From Vulcanimicrobiota bacterium (lineage in GTDB: Bacteria > Vulcanimicrobiota > Vulcanimicrobiia > Vulcanimicrobiales > Vulcanimicrobiaceae), in the NCBI GenBank assembly GCA_003168375.1, contig PMSI01000005.1, forward strand, positions 161,151-225,150: a DNA stretch of 64,000 bases, read 5' to 3'. This document shows, one piece after another, positions 53,509 to 61,315 of this stretch (positions are counted from its first letter, which is position 1; the number at the start of each line of letters is the position of its first letter). The notes below the pieces were generated by a model. That model saw only the letters and a list, made by a program, of their open reading frames with translations. It made no database searches and was not told the origin of the DNA. Made by a program: the position numbers and the translations under genes.

Positions 53509-53579
53509 GGTGCTAACTTTGTATCACAAAGATTTCGCGACCGCAAGGCCGCGCCTGCGTCCTCGCGTACGTGGCGTCC

Positions 53580-56500
53580 ATGTTCTCGCGTCTCGTCGCC
53601 GCGCTTGGTCCGTGCGCCGTTGCCGTTCTTCTGTGCACGAGCGCGCCGGCGTCTGCCGCGGAGCCCGACCGGCCGCCCTCGCCGGCACCGAGCCCGTCCC
53701 CCTCGGCCTCACCGTCACCCGGCCCGTCGTTTGCGTGGCGCAGCATCGGGCCGTCGATCTCGGGCGGCCGCGTCGCGACGGTCGCCGGGACCGACCTCGA
53801 CCCAGCACTGCTCTACGCCGGGGCCGCCGGCGGCGGCGTGTGGCGTTCGACGAACGGCGGGATCGACTGGCGGCCGGTCTTCGACAAAGCCGGGACGCAG
53901 TCGATCGGCGCGATCGCGATCGCACCGCACGACAAGAACGACGTCTGGGTCGGAACCGGCGAACCCTGGCCGCGCAACGACGTGATCCCGGGCGACGGCA
54001 TCTATCACTCGACCGACGGCGGGAAGACCTGGGTCCATCGCGGGCTCGTGCAGACCTCGCAGATCGCACGCGTGCTGCTCGATCCGCGCGATCCGAAGCG
54101 CATCCTGGTCGCCGCGCTCGGCGACCCGTTTCGCGACAGCGTCGAACGCGGCGTGTTCCGCAGCACCGACGGTGGGCTGACGTGGACGAAGACGCTGTAC
54201 TTCGGCCCGTCGGTCGGCGCGTCTGATCTCGCGATCGACCCGAAGAATCCCGACGTGCTGTACGCCGGGATGTGGCGCTTCCGCCGCTCGGCGTGGAGTC
54301 TCACCAGCGGCGGCGACGACGACGGGATCTACCGCTCGGCCGACGGCGGCGCGACCTGGAAGCGCGTGATGGGCAACGGGTTGCCGGCGGGGATGACGGG
54401 ACGGATCGCACTCGCGATCGCGCCGGGCGACGCGAAACGCATCTATGCGATCGTCGAATCGAAAGACGGCCTGCTGTGGCGGTCGGACGACGCCGGTGCG
54501 ACCTGGAAGCTGACGTCGAGCAACACGCTGATCGACGAGCGCCCGTTCTACTACTCGCGTCTCGTCGTCGACCCGCACGACGCCGACCACCTCTTCTCCG
54601 TCTCGGTGCTGCTGGCCGAGAGCAAGAACGGCGGCAAGACCTGGCAGGTGAGCGGGCGGCGTCTGCACGGCGACCATCACGACCTGTGGATCGCCGCCGG
54701 CGGCCAAACGATCCTGGACGCGAACGACGGCGGTGTCGGGATCTCGCGCGACGGCGGCGGCACGTGGGCGTGGCTGAACGTGCTGCCGATCTCGCAGTTC
54801 TACCACGTCGCGTACGACCTGCAGAACCCGTATCACGTCTGCGGCGGCCTGCAGGACAACGGCTCGTGGTGCGCGCCGGTACGTACCGGCGACGAGCGCG
54901 GCGTGCTGCCGCGCGACTGGTTCAAAGTGCAAGGCGGCGACGGTACCTGGGTCGTCCCCGATCCCCGCGACCCGCAGACGATCTGGTCGGCGGCGGGCGG
55001 CGGCGACAACGAAGGTGAGCTCGGGCGTTTCGACCGGCGCGTGCAGAATCAGATCGACGTCTCGCCGTACCTGCGCGATCAGAACGTCGTCGTGCCGAGC
55101 AGGCTGAAGTACCGGTTCAACTGGGAGACGCCGATCGCGTTCGACCCGTTCGAGCCGCACACCGTATACACGGGCGGCAACGTGCTGTTCCGCACGACGG
55201 ACGGCGGGATGCACTGGACCGCGATCAGCCCGGACCTGACCCGCAACTTGAAGGAACGCCAGACGCTCTCGGGCGGACCGCTCACGCTGGACGTCACCGG
55301 CGCGGAGACCTTCGACACGATCCTCGCGGTCGCACCGTCGCCGGTCGCGCGCAAGCAGATCTGGATCTCGACCGACGACGGACTCGTGCAGCTCACCCGC
55401 GACGGCGGCGCGCATTGGAAGAAGAGCGCGATCGCCGGCGTCGACGCCGACGGCCGCATCCCATCGATCGAGCCGTCGCATCGCGCGGCCGGCACGGCAT
55501 ACGTCGCCGTCGACCGCCACTACGTCGGCGACCGCACACCCTACGTCTACGTGACACGCGACTTCGGCACGACCTGGCGTCCCATCGTCGACGGCTTGCC
55601 GGCGAGCGAGATACACGTGGTGCGCGAGGATCCGCGCAATCCCGACGTGCTCTACGCGGGCACCGGTAAGGGCGTGTGGTGGAGCAGCGACGCGGGCCGC
55701 TCCTGGCAGGTGTTCCCGGCGCCGCTGCCGCCGGTCGAAGTGCGCGATCTCGTCGTGCAGCCGGTCGCCGGCGATCTGATCGCCGCGACGCACGGCCGCG
55801 GCATCTACGTCTTCGACGATCTCAGCGCCCTGCGCGACGCGATCCAAACGCGCGCCGAAACCAAGGCGGCGGTGGCGGCACGGCTCTTCCGGCCGCGCAC
55901 CGCGCAACCGTTGCAGCGCTACACGCCGACGGTGAACGAGCGCGGAGGCGGCGAGGACGTGCCCGCCGCCGCGTTCACGTTCTGGCAGCAGGCGCCGGCT
56001 AAAGCGGCGCCGACATTCGAGATCGCCGACGCGCGCGGCACCGTCGTACGGCGCATCGCGGGGACGCACGACGAGGACGGCGAGGACGTTCCGAACGTGA
56101 CGAACGCCGCCGGCTACAACCGCGTGGCGTGGAACCTCGACCGCGATCCGCCGGAACCCTGGCGTCGGATCGCCAAATGGGATCGCGGCCCGGACGCCGG
56201 CCCGCCGGTGCCCAGCGGCGTCTACTCGGTACGGATGCGCCGCGACGGCGCGACGTACACGCAGAGCATCACCGTGCTGCGCGACCGGCGCCTCCGATCG
56301 GCGGCCGACGAAATGCGCGGAGACACCTTCGCCGTCGCGATGTACGGCGAGCTGTCGGCACTCGACGACGCCCTCAACGGGCTCGACAACGTGCGCGTGC
56401 AGATCCCCGAGCGCATCGCGTCGATCAGGGATGGCGCGCTCGTCGATCGGACGCGCGCGGTCTTCGAGGAAGCGAAGCGGCTCGAAGGGACGATCAGCTC

Positions 56501-56801
56501 GCAGCCGGTGAACGATCAGGACGACGACTTCTTGGAAGACCTCCTGCGCGAGCGCGTGCTGACGTTCATCAGCGACCTCTCACCGGGGCGGCCGACTGCG
56601 GCGCAGCTCGCCGAGGGCGCCGTCCTGCAGCGCGAAGGGAGCACCGCGCTCGCGAACTATCGCGCGTTCGTGCAGCTCCGCGTACGGCCGCTGAACGCGG
56701 CGTTTCGCGCCGCAGGCCTGACCGCGATCGACCTGAACGCGATCCCGCCGAAAACGAAGCCCGACCCCAACGCCGACGAGCACGCGCGCCGCGGCAACTA
56801 G
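53580..56801 (+). CDS. Large secreted sortilin/VPS10-like BNR-repeat beta-propeller protein
   Basis: 1073 aa with a signal peptide (SRLVAALGPCAVAVLLCTSAPASA) and a Pro/Ser linker (SPAPSPSPSASPSPGPS). About ten Asp-box (BNR) repeats follow, such as RSTNGGIDW, HSTDGGKTW, RSTDGGLTW, RSADGGATW, RSDDAGATW and TRDGGAHW. They build two stacked propellers as in sortilin/VPS10 or GH74-like proteins. The C-terminal 300 residues include an all-beta FlgD-like segment (NVTNAAGYNRVAWNLDRDPP) and a helical end. No glycosidase acid pair is evident. The stop shares CTAG with the convergent TPR gene. Confidence 0.9.
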   Translation: MFSRLVAALGPCAVAVLLCTSAPASAAEPDRPPSPAPSPSPSASPSPGPSFAWRSIGPSISGGRVATVAGTDLDPALLYAGAAGGGVWRSTNGGIDWRPVFDKAGTQSIGAIAIAPHDKNDVWVGTGEPWPRNDVIPGDGIYHSTDGGKTWVHRGLVQTSQIARVLLDPRDPKRILVAALGDPFRDSVERGVFRSTDGGLTWTKTLYFGPSVGASDLAIDPKNPDVLYAGMWRFRRSAWSLTSGGDDDGIYRSADGGATWKRVMGNGLPAGMTGRIALAIAPGDAKRIYAIVESKDGLLWRSDDAGATWKLTSSNTLIDERPFYYSRLVVDPHDADHLFSVSVLLAESKNGGKTWQVSGRRLHGDHHDLWIAAGGQTILDANDGGVGISRDGGGTWAWLNVLPISQFYHVAYDLQNPYHVCGGLQDNGSWCAPVRTGDERGVLPRDWFKVQGGDGTWVVPDPRDPQTIWSAAGGGDNEGELGRFDRRVQNQIDVSPYLRDQNVVVPSRLKYRFNWETPIAFDPFEPHTVYTGGNVLFRTTDGGMHWTAISPDLTRNLKERQTLSGGPLTLDVTGAETFDTILAVAPSPVARKQIWISTDDGLVQLTRDGGAHWKKSAIAGVDADGRIPSIEPSHRAAGTAYVAVDRHYVGDRTPYVYVTRDFGTTWRPIVDGLPASEIHVVREDPRNPDVLYAGTGKGVWWSSDAGRSWQVFPAPLPPVEVRDLVVQPVAGDLIAATHGRGIYVFDDLSALRDAIQTRAETKAAVAARLFRPRTAQPLQRYTPTVNERGGGEDVPAAAFTFWQQAPAKAAPTFEIADARGTVVRRIAGTHDEDGEDVPNVTNAAGYNRVAWNLDRDPPEPWRRIAKWDRGPDAGPPVPSGVYSVRMRRDGATYTQSITVLRDRRLRSAADEMRGDTFAVAMYGELSALDDALNGLDNVRVQIPERIASIRDGALVDRTRAVFEEAKRLEGTISSQPVNDQDDDFLEDLLRERVLTFISDLSPGRPTAAQLAEGAVLQREGSTALANYRAFVQLRVRPLNAAFRAAGLTAIDLNAIPPKTKPDPNADEHARRGN

Positions 56802-58108
56802 AGCTTGCGCAACGTGGTCCGGGCGTACTCCAGCAAGTACGCCTGACCCGTGAGCTCGCCGAGCCGCAGTGCGGCGAGCGCCGCACGCCGCTCGTACCCG
56901 ATGCCGCGATAGACCCGGAAGGCGCGCTGATACTGCTCGCGCGCGGCGCGGTGTTCGCCGGCGGCGTCGGCGATCACGGCCTCGACGAACGTGCGGTGCG
57001 CGGCGTCGCGCGGATCGTCCATGACCAGCATCCGCGACGGCGCCGGCTGCGCGTCGTGGAGCTTCAGGAGCGCTCTCGCGCCCAACACGTCTCCGGCGAA
57101 CGCGAGCTCTTCCGCGATCGCCAGTGGGAGCCCGCGCTCCTCGCCGGGCAGCGGCAAGCTCCCGAGCTGCTCGAGCCGGCGCCGCATCGCGGCGACCAGG
57201 TCGGCGTGCGCAAACCGTTCGTTCGCCGCGCGCAGGATCGCGGCGCGCCGGCAGGTCGCGAGCAGCGCGCGCCCCGCCGTCAGCGCCGCCTCCTCCGCGA
57301 CCCGCGTCCACTGCAGCGCGTCGTGCGTTCGGCCGTCGGCTTCGTGCAGCATCGAAAGCGAGATGGCGATGATGTGGCGCGGGTCCGCGAGCCCCGCCGC
57401 GCTCCAATCGAGCCGTTCGGCGCGCGACTCGGCGAAGAGCCACGCCGGCCGGTCGAGGCGCTCGGCCGCGAACATCGCGAGGCCTTGAATCGCGGTCGCT
57501 TCGAGGAATCGGTCGTACCGGCGGCACTCGTCCAAACGGCGCAGCGCGCGTACGAACTGCTCGCTCGCACGCGCGTAGTCGGCACGCGCGACCGCCACCC
57601 ACCCCCGGTATTCGAACGCGCGCGCGTGAACGATGTCGGAGCCGGGCATGACGCGGTCGAGCGCGGCGTCGGCATCGTCGAGCCGCCGCAGGCCGTAATA
57701 TGCGAGCGCGACGTTCAGCGCGAGCTCGGAGCGTATCGTCGGATGCGCGCCGCCGGCTTCACGCTCCGCGTGCTCGAGGATCGACAAGCCGCGCTCGTGC
57801 TCGCCGAGCCGGACGTATCCCTGGCCGAGGAGCATTTGCGCGGTGAGCGACGCATCGAGCGTACCGTGCGCGACGAAGACGCCGCTCACCACGGTGACCG
57901 CCTCTCGCGGGCGGCCGAGTCTCAACAATGCCCGCGCGCGCAGCAGCGCCGTTTGCGAGAGCATGTCGATGTCGGTCGGTCGCACACGATCGCAGATCGC
58001 AAGGCAACCTTCGAAGTCGCCGGCGAACCACGCTCGCATCGCTTCCGAGAATGTCGCGCGGCCGACCGGCCGCGGTCGTCGAACTTGTTGCGCAATCACG
58101 TCCCACAC
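56798..58108 (-). CDS. TPR-repeat protein
   Basis: 436 aa, all-helical. Tandem TPR-like units are visible through the length (ALLRARALLRLGRPREAVTVVSG, LLGQGYVRLGEHERGLSILEHAE, LALNVALAYYGLRRLDDADAALD, GWVAVARADYARASEQFVRALRR). No effector or DNA-binding domain follows, and no signal peptide is present. It looks like the helical scaffold of soluble regulatory proteins, probably for protein-protein contact. GTG 58108 is the first start in the frame. The gene converges with the sortilin-like gene, sharing CTAG at 56798-56801. Confidence 0.82.
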   Translation of the reverse strand: MWDVIAQQVRRPRPVGRATFSEAMRAWFAGDFEGCLAICDRVRPTDIDMLSQTALLRARALLRLGRPREAVTVVSGVFVAHGTLDASLTAQMLLGQGYVRLGEHERGLSILEHAEREAGGAHPTIRSELALNVALAYYGLRRLDDADAALDRVMPGSDIVHARAFEYRGWVAVARADYARASEQFVRALRRLDECRRYDRFLEATAIQGLAMFAAERLDRPAWLFAESRAERLDWSAAGLADPRHIIAISLSMLHEADGRTHDALQWTRVAEEAALTAGRALLATCRRAAILRAANERFAHADLVAAMRRRLEQLGSLPLPGEERGLPLAIAEELAFAGDVLGARALLKLHDAQPAPSRMLVMDDPRDAAHRTFVEAVIADAAGEHRAAREQYQRAFRVYRGIGYERRAALAALRLGELTGQAYLLEYARTTLRKL

Positions 58109-58185
58109 CCAGTCCGCCGGCGACGTCCGAAAAGACGAACCGGCAACCCAACGCGACGATGTTCGCCGAGCGGGCTAGATATCCG

Positions 58186-58308
58186 TTACGACGGCCCGCC
58201 CGCCGGTTGGACGTCCATACCGATCGGGGCCGGCGGCGCGGCGTGCCGCGGCGCGTTGGCGAGTCCGAGGCTGATGAGCGCGGCGAGCGCGATGATCATC
58301 AAATGCAC
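58186..58308 (-). CDS. Possible small membrane or secreted peptide
   Basis: 40 codons from GTG 58308 to TAA 58188-58186: a hydrophobic segment (LMIIALAALISLGLA) and a Pro/Ala-rich tail (PRHAAPPAPIGMDVQPAGGP). It has the shape of a real short peptide and lies in an otherwise empty 316-nt gap. Upstream there is only a weak AAGGCAGG for ribosome binding. Alternative start: the ATG at 58299. Confidence 0.4.
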   Translation of the reverse strand: MHLMIIALAALISLGLANAPRHAAPPAPIGMDVQPAGGPS

Positions 58309-58424
58309 GTAGAAACCTGCCTTCTTTCAACAGAATGCTAGGCCGGTAGCGGATACCGGTCTGCGCGGTGATCGGGACGAATGTACCGTCCCGCGCAGAG
58401 CCTACACACAACAAGACCGCGGAG

Positions 58425-58718
58425 TCACTCCCCAACTTTGTGCGACGGGGCCTCGATCGTGAACAGCCGGTGCATCTCGGTGAGCTCGAAGATGCGCCGC
58501 ACCGAAGGGGCCTCGACTACGAGCGTGATCGTACTATTCGGCAAGCGCCGCCGCAGCCGCACCAAGGCGCTCAAGAAGGCGCTGTCGAGGTAACGCACGT
58601 CTGTCAGGTCGATGACGATCGGGGCGCCGCCGTCCAGAACGGACAGCCGGGCTTCGACCTCACTTTCCTTCCAAATATCAAGCTCGCCGTTGAACGAAAC
58701 GACGTGAGGACGCTGCAC
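58425..58718 (-). CDS. STAS-domain protein, anti-sigma factor antagonist-like
   Basis: 97 aa from GTG 58718, preceded by GAGG; the frame is open to 58802. HVVSFNGELDIWKESEVEARLSVL is followed by the SpoIIAA-type phosphosite region IVIDLTDVRYLDSAFLSALVRL, with the Ser of DSAFLSAL. Such proteins bind a serine kinase/anti-sigma factor and release a sigma factor. No kinase is in the window. It is separated from the acetylglutamate kinase gene by 100 nt or so and may be independent. Confidence 0.85.
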   Translation of the reverse strand: MQRPHVVSFNGELDIWKESEVEARLSVLDGGAPIVIDLTDVRYLDSAFLSALVRLRRRLPNSTITLVVEAPSVRRIFELTEMHRLFTIEAPSHKVGE

Positions 58719-58820
58719 CTGGACCTCACTAGAATCGACGCGGAAAGCCGCGACGTCAAAAGAACGCGCGCGGGTCCGGTTAGCGTAGCAGACTATCGCC
58801 AAAAAGTCCTACGGAATCTA

Positions 58821-59603
58821 TTAAGAGACCAGTTCCGTACCAAGCCCGCACAACGCGGCGTCTATCGCGCCGAAGCCCGCGCCTGCCACGACGGCGCGCT
58901 TGGCACCGGCCCGGACCGCGCCGATCGCGGCCCGCATCTTCGGGATCATCCCGTCGGTGAGCGTCCCGTCGGCGATGAGCGCCTCGGCCTCGGCGACGGT
59001 GAGCCGCTCGATCAGCGAGGCGGGGTCCTCCAGGTCGCGCCGCACGCCCGGGACGTTGGTGATCACAACGTACACGTCCGCGCCCAGCGCCCCCGCGATC
59101 GCCCCGGCGGCGGTGTCGGCGTTGCAGTTCAGCGCCCCGCCGCTCGCGTCGAGCGCCAGCGGCGCGACGACCACGACGAAGCCTGCGTCGAGCAGCGCTC
59201 GCACCGCGGCCGGATCGACCCCGGTGATCTCGCCGACGTAGCCCAGGTCGACCCCGCCGAGCGTCCCGGCCCGCCGCGCGCCGAGCAGGTTACCGTCCTG
59301 GCCCGAGATCCCGACGGCCCGGCTCCCGCGCGCCGCGAGCGCGCGGACCAGCGCCTTGTTCACCGTCCCGCACAGGACGTACTCGACGACGTCGCGGGTC
59401 GCTCGCCCGGTCACCCGCAAGCCCTGGATCCGGACCTCGTCGATCTTCTTCGCCTCGAGCTCGGCGTCGATCTGGGGTCCGCCGCCGTGGACGAGGACGA
59501 TCCGTTCGCCGCGCGCGGCGAGCGCCGCGACCTCGTCGAGCGTCGGATCCTCGCTCCCGGGAGCCGCCATCGCGTTCCCGCCGTACTTGAGCACGATCAG
59601 CAC
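58821..59603 (-). CDS. argB: Acetylglutamate kinase
   Basis: 260 aa from a GTG at 59603. The amino-acid-kinase fold begins VLKYGGNAM (Lys of the K-x-GGxA motif), then IVLVHGGGPQIDAELEAKK, VNKALVRALAARG, the NADTAAGAIAGALGADVYV loop and ITNVPGVRRDLEDP. GMIPKMRAAIGAVRAGAKRA is the C-terminal Lys motif. It phosphorylates N-acetylglutamate in arginine synthesis. No other arg gene is near it, which is unusual. The long open frame upstream to 60038 is off-family. Confidence 0.92.
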   Translation of the reverse strand: MLIVLKYGGNAMAAPGSEDPTLDEVAALAARGERIVLVHGGGPQIDAELEAKKIDEVRIQGLRVTGRATRDVVEYVLCGTVNKALVRALAARGSRAVGISGQDGNLLGARRAGTLGGVDLGYVGEITGVDPAAVRALLDAGFVVVVAPLALDASGGALNCNADTAAGAIAGALGADVYVVITNVPGVRRDLEDPASLIERLTVAEAEALIADGTLTDGMIPKMRAAIGAVRAGAKRAVVAGAGFGAIDAALCGLGTELVS

Positions 59604-59662
59604 AGGAGGCCGGTCGGTGATCGGACCGGATTGCTCCTGCCGCCGGCGCCGATCTTTCGGTG

Positions 59663-60427
59663 CTACGGCTGAAGGTAGGCGCTCACCACGCACGAGACCG
59701 GGCTCGCGCCGGTCGACCAGTTCCAGCTCGAGAGCGGTTTCGGTCCAGGCTTCGCGACGATCGCACCGTGCGGATCGACGGTCAGCTTCCAGTAATTCGA
59801 GTCGCAATCTGCCTTGTACGTGAACGGCGCCCCGGTCCCGGGATTGAACTGCGAGATGTGCTCCGCCGGATAGATGTAGTCGCAGTTGCCGCTGATCATC
59901 AGCCCGCCTCCGGACGTGCAGACACCGGCATCGGTGATAAACGGATCGTTGTCCTCTGAATCGTGCGTTCCCTGATTGAGCCAGAATGTCGTCTGCGCCG
60001 GATAGTAGAGGCACAGCGTCGCGTGCGCCGTTTTGCAAAACGTTCGCACGTCGGTTGAATACGACCCGTACACGTCGCCAGAGTACGCGGAGGCCGGCTC
60101 GACGACGAGCGTGCCGGTCGTGTTGCCGACACCGATCGAGCCGAGCGCGGAGTTTCGAATCGCCTGAGACGCCAACGCGCTGACGGCAAGCCTGGCGGCC
60201 GCGTTCGCAGCCGTAATGCGGCCCTGGCGCAGAACGTGCTCCGCCCGAAAGACCCCGAGCGTCGCCGTGCGCTTCCCGACGACGACCCGCGTGCTATCGG
60301 GGAGCCGAACGCGCTCGTCGGCGCTGAGCGCCGAGAACGGTCGCACCGCCGTAACGGCTCGCGGAGCAGCTCCGAGAGACTGGGTGAGCGCGACCAGCGC
60401 CACGACGCAGAGCCATCGACGAATCAT
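59663..60427 (-). CDS. Exported protein of unknown function
   Basis: 254 aa with a signal peptide (MIRRWLCVVALVALTQSLGAAP). The mature part holds a helical segment (VLRQGRITAANAAARLAVSALASQ) and a Cys-containing, aromatic-rich C-terminal half (FCKTAHATLCLYYPAQTTFW, AGVCTSGGGLMISGNCDYIYPAEH, ending SPVSCVVSAYL). At least six cysteines suggest disulfides outside the cytoplasm. No family is recognised. It ends 60 nt before argB in the same direction. Confidence 0.68.
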   Translation of the reverse strand: MIRRWLCVVALVALTQSLGAAPRAVTAVRPFSALSADERVRLPDSTRVVVGKRTATLGVFRAEHVLRQGRITAANAAARLAVSALASQAIRNSALGSIGVGNTTGTLVVEPASAYSGDVYGSYSTDVRTFCKTAHATLCLYYPAQTTFWLNQGTHDSEDNDPFITDAGVCTSGGGLMISGNCDYIYPAEHISQFNPGTGAPFTYKADCDSNYWKLTVDPHGAIVAKPGPKPLSSWNWSTGASPVSCVVSAYLQP

Positions 60428-60521
60428 GCGAACAGAATAGCAGAGTTCTGCCCCAAAAGGGCACGGCTGCCCGATGCGCGAGCGGTGACGATCGTCACGG
60501 CGACCCCATGATCGGCGCCAA

Positions 60522-60778
60522 TGGCGCCCGGAGCTCGACGTCGACCCGGCGCGGATCGGGATCGTCGGCGTCTCGAAGGGCGGCGAACTCGCCTTGCTCG
60601 CGGCCTCGCGAGAACCACGGATTCGCGCGACCGCGGCGGTCGTGCCGAGCGCGTACGTCTGGTTCGGTCTGGCGTTCGGGTTCGGCGAGGAGACCTCGTC
60701 GTGGAGCGCGGGCGGGGCGGAGCCGAGGCCTTCAGCCGGATCGTCGCCTTCTTCGACAGGACGCTCGCGAAGCGCTAG
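60522..60778 (+). pseudogene. Broken acyl-CoA thioesterase/BAAT-like alpha/beta hydrolase remnant
   Basis: In one frame the segment reads PELDVDPARIGIVGVSKGGE, with the nucleophile elbow GVSKGGE that in this family has Cys or Ser at that position. LALLAASREPRIRATAAVVP and VWFGLAFGFG follow, typical of the BAAT C-terminal domain. After about 60718 the homology jumps frame and skips to the end EAFSRIVAFFDRTLAKR (stop 60778). The N-terminal part and most of the cap are missing, so this is a truncated, internally deleted fossil. Confidence 0.65.
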
Positions 60779-60811
60779 TATGGGTGGATCAACAAAAGGG
60801 GGGTCCTACCG

Positions 60812-61246
60812 ATGAAACGACTAGCTCTTTCCCTCGTCATGATGTGCGTCGTAGCGCTGCCGGCGATGGGGCAGGTCCAGCGCGTCACGATAGCGGCCGC
60901 AGTGAGTCCGACCGCAAGTCCCGTCGGGAATGCGCAGAGTAAGTCCATCAACCTCAACTCTAGCCGGAGCAACATCTACAAGATCGTTGTCGATCGTCCG
61001 ACCGGCACGCTCCACTGTACGGCGGACGGCAAGCCGTGCACGCAAGACCAGGCGAAAGCACTTGCGGCTGCTCTCGGCAAGCAAAGCCCGATCAAGAGCC
61101 TGACGCTCGCCAACGACGGCTCCCTGCTGTGCAACGGGACCCACTGCACGGCCGCGCACATCCCCGATCTGGATTCCGCGGCGCACGCGATCCAGATGAT
61201 GCGGAAATCCGGAGGAGACCCGCAATCGTCAGCTCCGCAGTACTAG
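60812..61246 (+). CDS. Small secreted protein of unknown function
   Basis: 144 aa, AGGGGGG Shine-Dalgarno before ATG 60812. Signal peptide MKRLALSLVMMCVVALPAMG, then a low-complexity part (VSPTASPVGNAQSKSINLNS). The globular end has two related pieces: RPTGTLHCTADGKPCTQDQAKALAAAL and NDGSLLCNGTHCTAAHIPDLDSA. Each holds a Cys pair (C-x5-C and C-x4-C), so the protein appears internally duplicated. No known family. It lies between a pseudogene and the convergent large surface protein. Confidence 0.72.
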   Translation: MKRLALSLVMMCVVALPAMGQVQRVTIAAAVSPTASPVGNAQSKSINLNSSRSNIYKIVVDRPTGTLHCTADGKPCTQDQAKALAAALGKQSPIKSLTLANDGSLLCNGTHCTAAHIPDLDSAAHAIQMMRKSGGDPQSSAPQY

Positions 61247-61315
61247 TGCTTCCAGAACTCCCACCACTTCGCTCTGAGGTCGTGGTCGAGGGTGATCGCG
61301 TACATCCTCCAAATA

